Assembly (NCBI RefSeq): GCF_900102425.1
Contig: NZ_FNBT01000006.1
Coordinates: forward strand, 1-64,000
Reading direction: 5' to 3'
Source of the DNA: Blastococcus aurantiacus
Lineage (GTDB): Bacteria > Actinomycetota > Actinomycetes > Mycobacteriales > Geodermatophilaceae
DNA: 64,000 bases
Shown here piece by piece: positions 24,995 through 31,976 of this stretch (position 1 is its first letter; each line of letters begins with the position of its first letter). The notes beneath the pieces were generated by a model. It saw only the letters and a program-made list of their open reading frames with translations. It had not been told where the DNA came from and searched no databases. The translations under genes were made by a program, and so were the position numbers.

Positions 24995-25022
24995 GGCTCC
25001 CGACCCTACGGAACGAGGACCC

Positions 25023-25973
25023 TCACACCTGGACGGGCGTCTCGCCCTTGGCCGCCATGCGGGCGCGCATTCGTTCGCGGCTCTCCACGAACTTCGTCGC
25101 CTGCGCGTCGAGGCCGGCCAGGAACTCCGCCAGCTGCTCCCGGGCCTGCTCGCCCTCCGGCCCGAGGTCGCTGCGGTCGAAGACCTTCCAGGTGCGCAGG
25201 ATGGGCGCCACGACCTCGTCGTGGTGCAGCCGCAGGTCGTAGATGCCGGCCTTCGCGATGATCGTGGAGTTCTTGCGGAAGTTGGCCATGTTGGCCCCGG
25301 GCATCTCGAAGTGCATGACCTCGTGGGCCACGGCCTTCATCGTCTCGTCCGGATCGATGTCGAACGCCGCCGTCACCAGGTTCCGGTAGAAGATCATGTG
25401 CAGGTTCTCGTCGGTCGCGATGCGCGCCAACAGCTTGTCCGCGATCGGGTCGCCGGTGGCCCGGCCGGTGTTGCGGTGCGAGACCCGGGTCGCCAGCTCC
25501 TGGAAGGACACGTAGGCCACCGCCTCCAGGGGGCTCTTGTCCCCGGAGTCGTAGCCGGTGGTCATGTAGTCCATCCGCGCCCGCTCGAGCTCGACCGGGT
25601 CCACGCCGCGGGTGACGACGAGGTAGTCGCGCAGCGCGACGCCGTGCCGGCCCTCCTCGGCCGTCCAGCGGCCCACCCACTGGCCCCAGGCGCCGTCCCG
25701 GCCGAAGCGGGTCGCGATCTCCCGGTGGTAGCTGGGCAGGTTGTCCTCGGTGAGCAGGTTGACGAACATCGCGGCCTTGGCCGTCGCGTCCAGCCGCGAC
25801 TGCTCGGGCGACCAGTCCTCGCCGCCCAGAAAGGCGAAGTTCCGCCCCTCGTCCCACGGCACGTAGTCGTGCGGGTGCCATTCCTTGGCCATCCGGATGT
25901 GCCGGTCCAGGTTCTGGGCCACCACCGGTTCCAGCTCGGTGAGGACGGCTGCCTGCGGGGACGTCTTCGCCAT
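25023..25973 (-). CDS. Acyl-ACP desaturase (soluble diiron, FA_desaturase_2)
   Basis: The 316-aa protein introduces a double bond into acyl-ACP or acyl-CoA using a diiron centre, adjusting membrane fluidity. Iron ligands are visible as EEGRHG (about residue 107) and DENLH (about 196), together with the helices around NLPSYHREIATRFG and HEVMHFEMPG. It resembles mycobacterial DesA1/DesA2 and plant stearoyl-ACP desaturase. ATG 25973 is preceded by CTGGAGGT. Two tandem palindromic repeats lie over the likely promoter at 25997-26028. It is a single gene, facing xthA in the same direction with 28 nt between. Confidence 0.9.
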   Translation of the reverse strand: MAKTSPQAAVLTELEPVVAQNLDRHIRMAKEWHPHDYVPWDEGRNFAFLGGEDWSPEQSRLDATAKAAMFVNLLTEDNLPSYHREIATRFGRDGAWGQWVGRWTAEEGRHGVALRDYLVVTRGVDPVELERARMDYMTTGYDSGDKSPLEAVAYVSFQELATRVSHRNTGRATGDPIADKLLARIATDENLHMIFYRNLVTAAFDIDPDETMKAVAHEVMHFEMPGANMANFRKNSTIIAKAGIYDLRLHHDEVVAPILRTWKVFDRSDLGPEGEQAREQLAEFLAGLDAQATKFVESRERMRARMAAKGETPVQV

Positions 25974-25996
25974 GGTGACCTCCAGGGTGGACTCGA

Positions 25997-26028
25997 CCTA
26001 CGCCGTCGTAACCTACGCGCCCGTAACC
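25997..26028. promoter_or_regulatory. Tandem operator-like repeats upstream of the desaturase
   Basis: Read on the minus strand, two adjacent 15-nt units (GGTTACGGGCGCGTA and GGTTACGACGGCGTA) match at 13 of 15 positions. Each contains TACG-N4-CGTA, an inverted repeat. They lie 24 nt upstream of the desaturase ATG and include TAGGTT, a possible -10. This looks like a double TetR-type site controlling desaturase expression. Confidence 0.55.
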
Positions 26029-26205
26029 GCCGGGTCGCGTGCACGGTGAGTGCCCGTTCGGAGGCGTCCGCACGCACCCACCCTGGTCGTCGGCGTGTCG
26101 CCCGGACGGGGGTTCCCGGTGGGGGCGCCCCCGCAGCGCGACCCTGAACCGCCATCGGTGGGAGCATGGCGGGGTGACCTGGGCTCCGACCGCGCCGATC
26201 CGCCG

Positions 26206-27822
26206 GTGAGCGGCACGTCCGACGCGCCGGTCGAGCCGACTCCCGCGGCGCCCGGGTCCTCCTCCTCGCAGCGCTCGACCCGCCGGGCACCGCACCGCGC
26301 CGGGAGCTTCCGCAGTGCCCTCGGGTGGACGGTGCTCAACGCGCTCCTGCCCGGCACCGGCTTCCTGGCGACGGGGCGGCGCGTGCTCGGCGGCGTCGTC
26401 CTCGCGCTGTTCGTGGTCCTCGCGGCGACGGGCATCTGGCTGGCCACCGGCGGGCAGCGGTCAGCGCTCCGCGCGGCCGCGGACACCTCCTCGCTGCTGT
26501 GGATCGTCGTGGGCATCGGCGTCGGAACGGTGCTGTGGGCCGCGGTCGTGGTCGCCGGTCACCTGCTGCTGGTCCCCCGTGGCACCGGCCGCGGGCAACG
26601 CGCCGCGGGCGGCGTCGTGGTGGTGCTGCTGCTGGCGGCTGCCGTCCTCCCTGCTGCGTTGGCGGGCCGGTTCGCGCTCGAGGGGCGCGACCTCATCGCC
26701 GACGTCTTCCCCGACGACGGGCGTTCGGCGACGGTGGAGGACGACGACCCGGACCCGTTCGGCGACCAGGAGCGGGTCAACGTGCTGCTGCTCGGTGGGG
26801 ACGGCGGCGAGGGACGCGAGGGCGTGCGCACCGACAGCGTCATCGTCGCGAGCATCGACACCGACACCGGTGACACGACGCTGTTCAGCCTGCCGCGCAA
26901 CCTCGAGGACCTGCCCTTCCCCCCGAGCAGCCCGCTGGCCGAGCTCTACCCCGACGGCTTCGACGCCGGCAGCGAGAGCGAGAGCCTGCTCAACGCCGTC
27001 TACCGCAACGGCCCGGCCATGCACCCCGACGTCCTGGGGCCGACCGACAACCCCGGGGCCGACTTCCTCAAGCTCGGCGTGGGCGAGGCGCTCGGGCTGC
27101 GCCTGGACTACTACGTCCTCATCAACCTCGAGGGCTTCAGCCGGCTGGTCGACGCGCTCGGCGGCATCACGGTCAACGTCAACTACTGGGTGCCGATCGG
27201 CGGCGAGCCGACGCTGCGCATCCCGCCGGACGACTACATCGCCCCGGGGCCCGACCAGCGCCTGGACGGCTTCACTGCCCTGGAGTTCGCGCGCGGGCGC
27301 TACAACCTCACCGACTACGACCGCATGGACCGGCAGCGCTGCACGATCGACGCGATCGTCGACGCCGCCGACCCCATCACGATGCTGCGCAAGTACCAGG
27401 AGCTGGCCCGCACCACCCGGGACGTCGTCTTCACCGACATCCCGCGCTCGGCGCTGGACGACTTCGTCGACCTGGCGTTCCTGGTGAAGGACGCCGACAT
27501 CCGCAGCGTCGTCTTCGACAACTCGGTGATCGACCCCGCTTACCCCGACTACGACCGGATCCGCGGCATCGTGTTCCTGGCGTTGAACCCGCCGGCGGAG
27601 ACCGACGACACCGGGGACGAGGCCCCGGGCGGCACGGTTCCCGGGGACGACGCCGTCGCCGGAGGCCCGACGGACGCACCGGTGGGCGGCACGACCCCGC
27701 TGACGGACGAGGACCTGGCCGCGCTGGCCGCCCCGAGCGACGTGCGCGACGCCTGCGCCTACGACCGCGAGGCGGCCGCCCTCGCGCTCCTCGCGGGGAA
27801 GCCGCCGACAGCCGGCGACTGA
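26206..27822 (+). CDS. LytR-CpsA-Psr (LCP) family cell-wall ligase
   Basis: LCP enzymes transfer undecaprenyl-linked glycopolymers (in actinobacteria, arabinogalactan-like or teichoic polymers) to peptidoglycan outside the membrane. After a Pro/Ser-rich N-terminus there are about four hydrophobic helices (within roughly residues 40-165), then the LCP domain from RVNVLLLGGDG, with RTDSVIVASID, SLPRNLEDLPFP, DYYVLINLEGFSRLVDALGGI and FARGRYNLTDYDRMDRQ, all family signatures. A Gly/Thr/Asp-rich tail with DACAYDREAA ends the protein. The start is uncertain: GTG 26206 (538 aa) is used; GTG 26158 and ATG 26050 are in frame, and none has a clear ribosome site. Confidence 0.88.
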   Translation: MSGTSDAPVEPTPAAPGSSSSQRSTRRAPHRAGSFRSALGWTVLNALLPGTGFLATGRRVLGGVVLALFVVLAATGIWLATGGQRSALRAAADTSSLLWIVVGIGVGTVLWAAVVVAGHLLLVPRGTGRGQRAAGGVVVVLLLAAAVLPAALAGRFALEGRDLIADVFPDDGRSATVEDDDPDPFGDQERVNVLLLGGDGGEGREGVRTDSVIVASIDTDTGDTTLFSLPRNLEDLPFPPSSPLAELYPDGFDAGSESESLLNAVYRNGPAMHPDVLGPTDNPGADFLKLGVGEALGLRLDYYVLINLEGFSRLVDALGGITVNVNYWVPIGGEPTLRIPPDDYIAPGPDQRLDGFTALEFARGRYNLTDYDRMDRQRCTIDAIVDAADPITMLRKYQELARTTRDVVFTDIPRSALDDFVDLAFLVKDADIRSVVFDNSVIDPAYPDYDRIRGIVFLALNPPAETDDTGDEAPGGTVPGDDAVAGGPTDAPVGGTTPLTDEDLAALAAPSDVRDACAYDREAAALALLAGKPPTAGD

Positions 27823-27838
27823 GCCGCTCCCGCCGGAC

Positions 27839-28222
27839 TCACATCGCGGCGATCTGGAGCAGGTTGCCGCAGGTGTCGTCGAGCACCGCGGTCGTGACCG
27901 GCCCCATCCGCGTGGGCGGCTGGGTGAAGCGGACGCCCAGGGCGGACAGCCGGTCGTACTCTGCCTGCACGTCGGTCACGCTGAAGGAGTTGTAGGGGAT
28001 CCCGTCGGCGACGAGGCCCTGCTTGTAGGCCCGGGCCGCCGGGTGCTCGTCGGGCTCGAGGACCAGCTCGACGCCGTCGGGCTGCTCGGGGGAGACGACG
28101 GTCAGCCAGCGGTGCTCGCCCATCGGGACGTCGTTCTTCGCCGCGAAGCCCAGCACGTCGGTGTAGAACCGCAGCGCCTTCTCCTGGTCGTCGACGAACA
28201 CGCTGGTCAGGGTGATGCGCAC
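27839..28222 (-). CDS. VOC (glyoxalase/bleomycin-resistance fold) family protein
   Basis: The 127-aa protein has a single VOC module: ITLTSVFVDDQEKALRFYTDVLGFA, the GEHRWLTVVSPEQPDGVELVLEP middle and AVLDDTCGNLLQIAA at the end, with the metal-ligand Glu/His positions plausible. Members bind small molecules or metals; substrate cannot be predicted. It starts at GTG 28222 with AGGAGG 4 nt upstream, overlapping the end of the ArsR gene by 16 nt, so the regulator and this enzyme form one operon. Confidence 0.88.
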   Translation of the reverse strand: MRITLTSVFVDDQEKALRFYTDVLGFAAKNDVPMGEHRWLTVVSPEQPDGVELVLEPDEHPAARAYKQGLVADGIPYNSFSVTDVQAEYDRLSALGVRFTQPPTRMGPVTTAVLDDTCGNLLQIAAM

Positions 28223-28515
28223 GGGTCCTCCTGGGGGTCGATGCGCCACCGGTCGGTGATGGCGCGCAGCGGTGCGGTGTCCAGGTCGTGGAACTTGTAG
28301 CGGCCCTCCCGCCGGGTCCGGACCAGGCCGGCGGCCTCGAGGACGTCGAGGTGCTGGGAGACGGCCTGCCGGCTGCTGGTCAGGCCGTGCCGCATGACCA
28401 GCCGGCTCACCAGCTCGAACAGCGTCTGGCCCGACCGCTCCTGCAGCTCGTCGAGGATCGCGCGCCTGGTCGGATCGGCGAGGGCCCGGAACACGTCGCC
28501 CACACCCGGAACCAT
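28207..28515 (-). CDS. ArsR family winged-helix repressor
   Basis: The 102-aa protein has the ArsR fold: VFRALADPTRRAILDELQE, the recognition helix SSRQAVSQHLDVLEAAGLV and the wing TRREGRYKFHDL. Metal-binding ELCVC is absent, so it is the non-metal subfamily (SdpR-like) often paired with VOC or START-domain genes. ATG 28515 is chosen because the fold begins there. A perfect palindrome lies 2 nt upstream and would allow autorepression. Confidence 0.88.
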   Translation of the reverse strand: MVPGVGDVFRALADPTRRAILDELQERSGQTLFELVSRLVMRHGLTSSRQAVSQHLDVLEAAGLVRTRREGRYKFHDLDTAPLRAITDRWRIDPQEDPCASP

Positions 28516-28517
28516 AG

Positions 28518-28533
28518 GCAAGCAACTGCTTGC
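28518..28533. promoter_or_regulatory. Operator of the ArsR-VOC operon
   Basis: GCAAGCA-AC-TGCTTGC is a perfect 16-bp inverted repeat 2 nt before the ArsR start codon. Position and symmetry fit autoregulation. The AT-richer surroundings (to about 28545) should hold the promoter. Confidence 0.65.
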
Positions 28534-28582
28534 ATGACAACCCCCGGGGCCCCGCTGGAAGCGGCGCGGGAGAATGACCGGC

Positions 28583-29101
28583 GTGCCCGCCGTCGACGTC
28601 CGCCCCGTGACCGTCGTCGACGACGGGCTCCGGGCCGAGCTGCTCGCCTGCTGGGTGGACGTCAGCAACGCCGGCGGCGCCGTCGGCTTCGTGCCGCCGG
28701 TGGTCGCCGGGGACGTCGCGCCGGTGCTGGAGCGCCTGCTGGAGGGCGTGACCTCCGGGCGGGACGTGCTGTGCGTGCTCACCGTGGACGGCGCGACGGC
28801 CGGCTTCGCGGCCCTGGTCGGGTCGTCGTCCCCGCTGCGCCGGCACTGGGGCACGGTCCTGCGGGTGCAGGTGCACCCGTCCCGCCAGGGCGCCGGGCTG
28901 GGCCGGGCCCTCATGGAGGGCGTACACCGCATCGCCGCGGACCGCGGCTGGGAGTTCGTCTACCTCACCGCCCGCGGGGGCACGGGGGTGGACGCGTTCT
29001 ACCGCGGCCTGGGCTACACCGAGGTGGGGCGACTGCCCGGGGCGATCCGCGTCGCAGTCGGTGACGACCGGGACGAGATCCTGCTGGTCAAGAGGCTCTG
29101 A
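28583..29101 (+). CDS. GNAT family N-acetyltransferase
   Basis: The 172-aa protein has the GNAT core: TVLRVQVHPSRQGAGLGRALMEGVHRIA (acetyl-CoA pyrophosphate loop R-Q-G-A-G-L-G), then a beta-alpha unit ending FVYLTARGGTGVDAFYRGLGYTEVGRLPG. The acceptor substrate is unknown. GTG 28583 is chosen because GAGAAT ends 7 nt upstream, the leaderless layout; ATG 28574 is an alternative adding 3 residues. It is divergent from the ArsR operon. Confidence 0.87.
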   Translation: MPAVDVRPVTVVDDGLRAELLACWVDVSNAGGAVGFVPPVVAGDVAPVLERLLEGVTSGRDVLCVLTVDGATAGFAALVGSSSPLRRHWGTVLRVQVHPSRQGAGLGRALMEGVHRIAADRGWEFVYLTARGGTGVDAFYRGLGYTEVGRLPGAIRVAVGDDRDEILLVKRL

Positions 29102-29146
29102 TGCCCCGCACCTCGAGCCGGGCCCTGCTCTGGTAGACCGGGGGGC

Positions 29147-29371
29147 ATGACCTCCGGCTCGCCCGACCGCTCCCCCCGGCGCTCGCCCGAACAGGACCGG
29201 GCGCGGCTGGTCGGCCTGTTCGTGCTCGGCGTCGCCGTCGTCCTGCTGCTGTCGTCGGTGACGTGGTTCAGCAGCGACCAGGCGGGCGTCGGGATCGCGC
29301 AGCTGCTCTGCGGTCTGGTGGTCGCGGGCGTCGGGGCCTTCCTCGTCCGCCGCGCGGACTCCCGCGGCTGA
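29147..29371 (+). CDS. Small membrane protein with two helices
   Basis: The 74-aa protein has a charged N-terminus (SPDRSPRRSPEQDRARL) and two hydrophobic segments, LVGLFVLGVAVVLLLSSVTWF and GVGIAQLLCGLVVAGVGAFLV, ending in RRADSRG. I do not recognise a family. TAGACC ends 7 nt before ATG 29147. It ends 3 nt before a convergent stop. Confidence 0.68.
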   Translation: MTSGSPDRSPRRSPEQDRARLVGLFVLGVAVVLLLSSVTWFSSDQAGVGIAQLLCGLVVAGVGAFLVRRADSRG

Positions 29372-29374
29372 GTC

Positions 29375-29764
29375 TCAGCGCGCGCGGAGCCCCGCGCCGA
29401 TCTCGACGGCGTGGTCGAGGAACTCCTGGACAACGCCGTCGTCGACCTGGCTCGCGTCGGTGAACTCGAGCGAGCGGACCTGGCGTCCGGTACCGGTCAG
29501 CCGTCCCGCTGGGTCGGGCAGCAGGACACCGCGCTCGAACACGAGCTGGACACGGTCGGCCATCGGGAAGATCGCGCACACGAAACCGGCCGCCGGGTCG
29601 CGGTAGTTGATCGAGTGCCAGCCGTCGCGGACCCGCTCGGTCAGGTCGGGCCGACCGTGCAGGACAGCCGCGCGCACGCGCCGCGCTGCCACCGCCACCT
29701 CAGGGGTGTGCTGGGCGAGCAGGGAGTCGACCTCGGCATCGTGCGGCACGGGCGCAGCATGCAC
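29375..29764 (-). CDS. DUF1801 domain protein
   Basis: The 129-aa protein contains PEVAVAARRVRAAVL, WHSINYRDPAAGFVCAIFPMADRVQLVFERGVLLPDPAGRLTG and a C-terminal helical part, matching DUF1801/YdhG-like proteins whose role is unknown. The frame is open for a long way upstream; GTG 29764 gives the normal family length, and GTG 29800 is the alternative. It faces the 66-codon gene at 29839 divergently. Confidence 0.75.
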   Translation of the reverse strand: MHAAPVPHDAEVDSLLAQHTPEVAVAARRVRAAVLHGRPDLTERVRDGWHSINYRDPAAGFVCAIFPMADRVQLVFERGVLLPDPAGRLTGTGRQVRSLEFTDASQVDDGVVQEFLDHAVEIGAGLRAR

Positions 29765-29838
29765 CCGTCCACCGACGATCAGGGGTCCGAGCGCTCTCAC
29801 CGTTGTGGTCAGACGTGACGGGGGCCACACTCGCCGCC

Positions 29839-30039
29839 GTGAAACTCGACAGGCAGGAACTGGTGCGCGTGCTGCGCACCGAGGGCGACAACGACACCGC
29901 CGACCGGGTCGAGGCGCAGCTGCCCGACCGGATCGACACGGAGCGGGACGCCGACGCGCTGGCCGGCGTCGGCCTCGACCGGACGCAGTTGATGGCCAAG
30001 CTGGCCGGCGGCGCGCTGGGCGGCACGATCGCCCCGTAG
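29839..30039 (+). CDS. Unrecognised 66-aa protein
   Basis: MKLDRQELVRVLRTEGDNDTADRVEAQLPDRIDTERDADALAGVGLDRTQLMAKLAGGALGGTIAP is the product in outline: a charged helical N-terminus and a Gly-rich end, with no membrane helix or known motif. CACACT ends 7 nt before GTG 29839, the leaderless layout. G/C third-position bias supports coding. The gene ends 18 nt before the convergent acyl-CoA dehydrogenase stop. Confidence 0.6.
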   Translation: MKLDRQELVRVLRTEGDNDTADRVEAQLPDRIDTERDADALAGVGLDRTQLMAKLAGGALGGTIAP

Positions 30040-30057
30040 CGATCGCCGCCCGGCGGC

Positions 30058-31269
30058 TCAGCCGGTGAAGGGGCGCTCGCGCGCCAGCTCCTCCTTTGCC
30101 ACCCCGCGGATGTGCACGGCGTCGGGGCCGTCGACGATCCGGAGGGTGCGGGCGCTGGCGTAGAAGCGCGCCAGGACGGTGTCGTCGCTGACGCCGGCCC
30201 CGCCGTGCACCTGGATGGCCCGGTCGATGACGGCGAGGGCCACCTTGGGCGCGGCCACCTTGATGGCCGAAATCTCGGTGCGGGCGCCCTTGGCCCCGTA
30301 CCTGTCGATCAGGTCGGCGGTCTTGAGCACGTAGAGGCGCGCCTGGTCGATCTCGATGCGGGACAGCGCGATGGCCTCGCGGACGGTGCCCTGTTCGGCC
30401 AGCGGGCGGCCGAACGCCACCCGGCTCTTGCTCCGCTCGACCATCAGCGCCAGTGCCCGCTCGGCCATGCCGATGGCCCGCATGCAGTGGTGGATCCGGC
30501 CGGGGCCCAGCCGGGCCTGGGCGATCATGAAGCCGTCGCCCTCGCCGGAGAGGATGTTGCCCACCGGCACGCGGACGTCGGTGAACCGCAGCTCCGAGTG
30601 GCCGTGCTGGTCCTGGTACCCGAACACCGGCAGGTGGCGGACGATCTCCAGCCCGGGGGTGTCCCGGGGGACGAGAACCATCGACTGCTGGCGGTGCGGC
30701 GGGCCGTCCGGATCGGTCTTGCCCATGACGATGAAGATCTGGCAGCGCTCGTCGGCGGCGCCGGAGGTCCACCACTTGCGGCCGTTGATCACGTACTCGT
30801 CGCCGTCGCGCACGATCGAGGTCTGGATGTTGCGGGCGTCCGAGGACGCGACGTCGGGCTCGGTCATGGCGAAGCCCGACCGGATCTCGCCCTCGAGCAA
30901 CGGGGCCAGCCAGCGCTGCTTGTGCTCCTCGGTGCCGAAGAGCATGAGCGTCTCCATGTTGCCCGTGTCGGGCGCGCCCACGTTCATGGCCTCGGGGGCG
31001 ATGACCGGCGACCAGCCGGTGATCTCGGCGACCGAGGCGTACTCGAGGTTGGTCAGCCCGCCGACCTCGTGGTGGAAGAGGTTCCACAGGCCGCGCCTGC
31101 GGGCCTCGGCCTTGAGGTCCTCCAGGACCGGCGGATGCCCGTGGTCGCCGTGGCCGCGCTCGGCGCGCCACCGGTCGTACACGGGCTCGGCGGGGAAGAC
31201 GTGCTCGCGCATGAAGTCCCAGGCGCGCGCGCAGACGTCCTCGGCCTTGGCGGAGAGGGCGAAGTCCAT
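30058..31269 (-). CDS. Acyl-CoA dehydrogenase
   Basis: The 403-aa flavoenzyme forms the 2,3-double bond in acyl-CoA during beta-oxidation or amino-acid degradation. It shows [17 protein letters not shown] (FAD/substrate loop), [41 protein letters not shown] and the C-terminal [35 protein letters not shown]. The last stretch and [20 protein letters not shown] place it in the ACAD10/11-like branch. ATG 31269 is preceded by TACCGT with a 7-nt gap, so a leaderless mRNA is likely and the longer start at 31278 is not needed. Confidence 0.93.
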   Translation of the reverse strand: MDFALSAKAEDVCARAWDFMREHVFPAEPVYDRWRAERGHGDHGHPPVLEDLKAEARRRGLWNLFHHEVGGLTNLEYASVAEITGWSPVIAPEAMNVGAPDTGNMETLMLFGTEEHKQRWLAPLLEGEIRSGFAMTEPDVASSDARNIQTSIVRDGDEYVINGRKWWTSGAADERCQIFIVMGKTDPDGPPHRQQSMVLVPRDTPGLEIVRHLPVFGYQDQHGHSELRFTDVRVPVGNILSGEGDGFMIAQARLGPGRIHHCMRAIGMAERALALMVERSKSRVAFGRPLAEQGTVREAIALSRIEIDQARLYVLKTADLIDRYGAKGARTEISAIKVAAPKVALAVIDRAIQVHGGAGVSDDTVLARFYASARTLRIVDGPDAVHIRGVAKEELARERPFTG

Positions 31270-31332
31270 GCCCGGCACGGTAGACGCGGAAATGGCTCAC
31301 GTCGCACCGGGCGTGACCCCGCAGATGCGAGC

Positions 31333-31375
31333 GGGCCGGGCCCCGGCGTCCTCGAGGGACGCCCGGACCCGGCCC
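31333..31375 (-). terminator. Terminator after the DUF4383 gene
   Basis: Nearly perfect 20-bp stem (GGGCCGGG... with ...CCGGCCC) and a TCGA loop, 17 nt downstream of the DUF4383 stop on the minus strand and upstream of the acyl-CoA dehydrogenase promoter, isolating the two genes. Confidence 0.72.
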
Positions 31376-31391
31376 GGTCTTGCGGGTTCGA

Positions 31392-31859
31392 TCAGACGGT
31401 GCGGCGGGTGTCCACGTGGTCGCGGACCGGGCCCAGCGCGATGACCAGACCGACGATCGCGGTGAGGATGTGCAGCACGTTGTCGGCGGCGTTCAGGTTG
31501 AGGAAGTCCCAGTCCTTGCCGACGGCGATGAGGCCGTAGACGAACGCGGCGCCGTAGCCGACGGCCAGCAGCCAGCCGTAGGTACGGGCGCCCGCGAGCG
31601 TGCGGGACAGGGCCAGACCGGCGGCGCCGATCAGGATGTGCACGACGTTGTGCATCGGGTTGATCATGAAGCCGAGCAAGTTCTCGTCGGCGTGGTGCAC
31701 GCCCGGGGCGGCCTCGTTGCCGAAGAAGTTGTCGAACCCGGTGATGAAGAAGCCGATGATGCCGATCAGCAGGTAGATGGCGCCGAAGGCCAGGCCGAGC
31801 AGCTCCGGCCAGGTCTTCCCGGCGCGTCCGGTCCCACTGCGGTCCGCGGATGCGGCCAT
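31392..31859 (-). CDS. DUF4383 membrane protein
   Basis: The 155-aa protein has four membrane segments: LLGLAFGAIYLLIGIIGFFI, NVVHILIGAAGLALS, YGWLLAVGYGAAFVYGLIAV and NVLHILTAIVGLVIALG, with the paired His motifs NPMHNVVHIL and NAADNVLHIL typical of DUF4383. Function is unknown; the family is widespread in actinobacteria and often stress-induced, which fits the stress-sigma-like promoter upstream. AGGAGG lies 5 nt before ATG 31859. Confidence 0.86.
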   Translation of the reverse strand: MAASADRSGTGRAGKTWPELLGLAFGAIYLLIGIIGFFITGFDNFFGNEAAPGVHHADENLLGFMINPMHNVVHILIGAAGLALSRTLAGARTYGWLLAVGYGAAFVYGLIAVGKDWDFLNLNAADNVLHILTAIVGLVIALGPVRDHVDTRRTV

Positions 31860-31908
31860 TTGGTCCTCCTGAGAGTCGGTGCCGCCCGAGGGCGGCGGGA
31901 ACCCTCCG

Positions 31909-31933
31909 GTACCCCGTCCCGACCTGCGGTAAC
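31909..31933 (-). promoter_or_regulatory. Stress sigma (SigB/SigF-type) promoter candidate
   Basis: On the minus strand GTTA (31933-31930), a 15-nt spacer and GGGTAC (31914-31909) match the GTTT-N13-16-GGGTAT consensus of alternative stress sigma factors with two mismatches. The -35 part is embedded in a perfect palindrome, GACCTGCG-N4-CGCAGGTC (31921-31940), that may be an operator or a terminator stem for the upstream gene. Confidence 0.45.
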
Positions 31934-31976
31934 GCAGGTCACCCGGTCGTGTGGCCGGATCGTGACCCGGCCCGGC

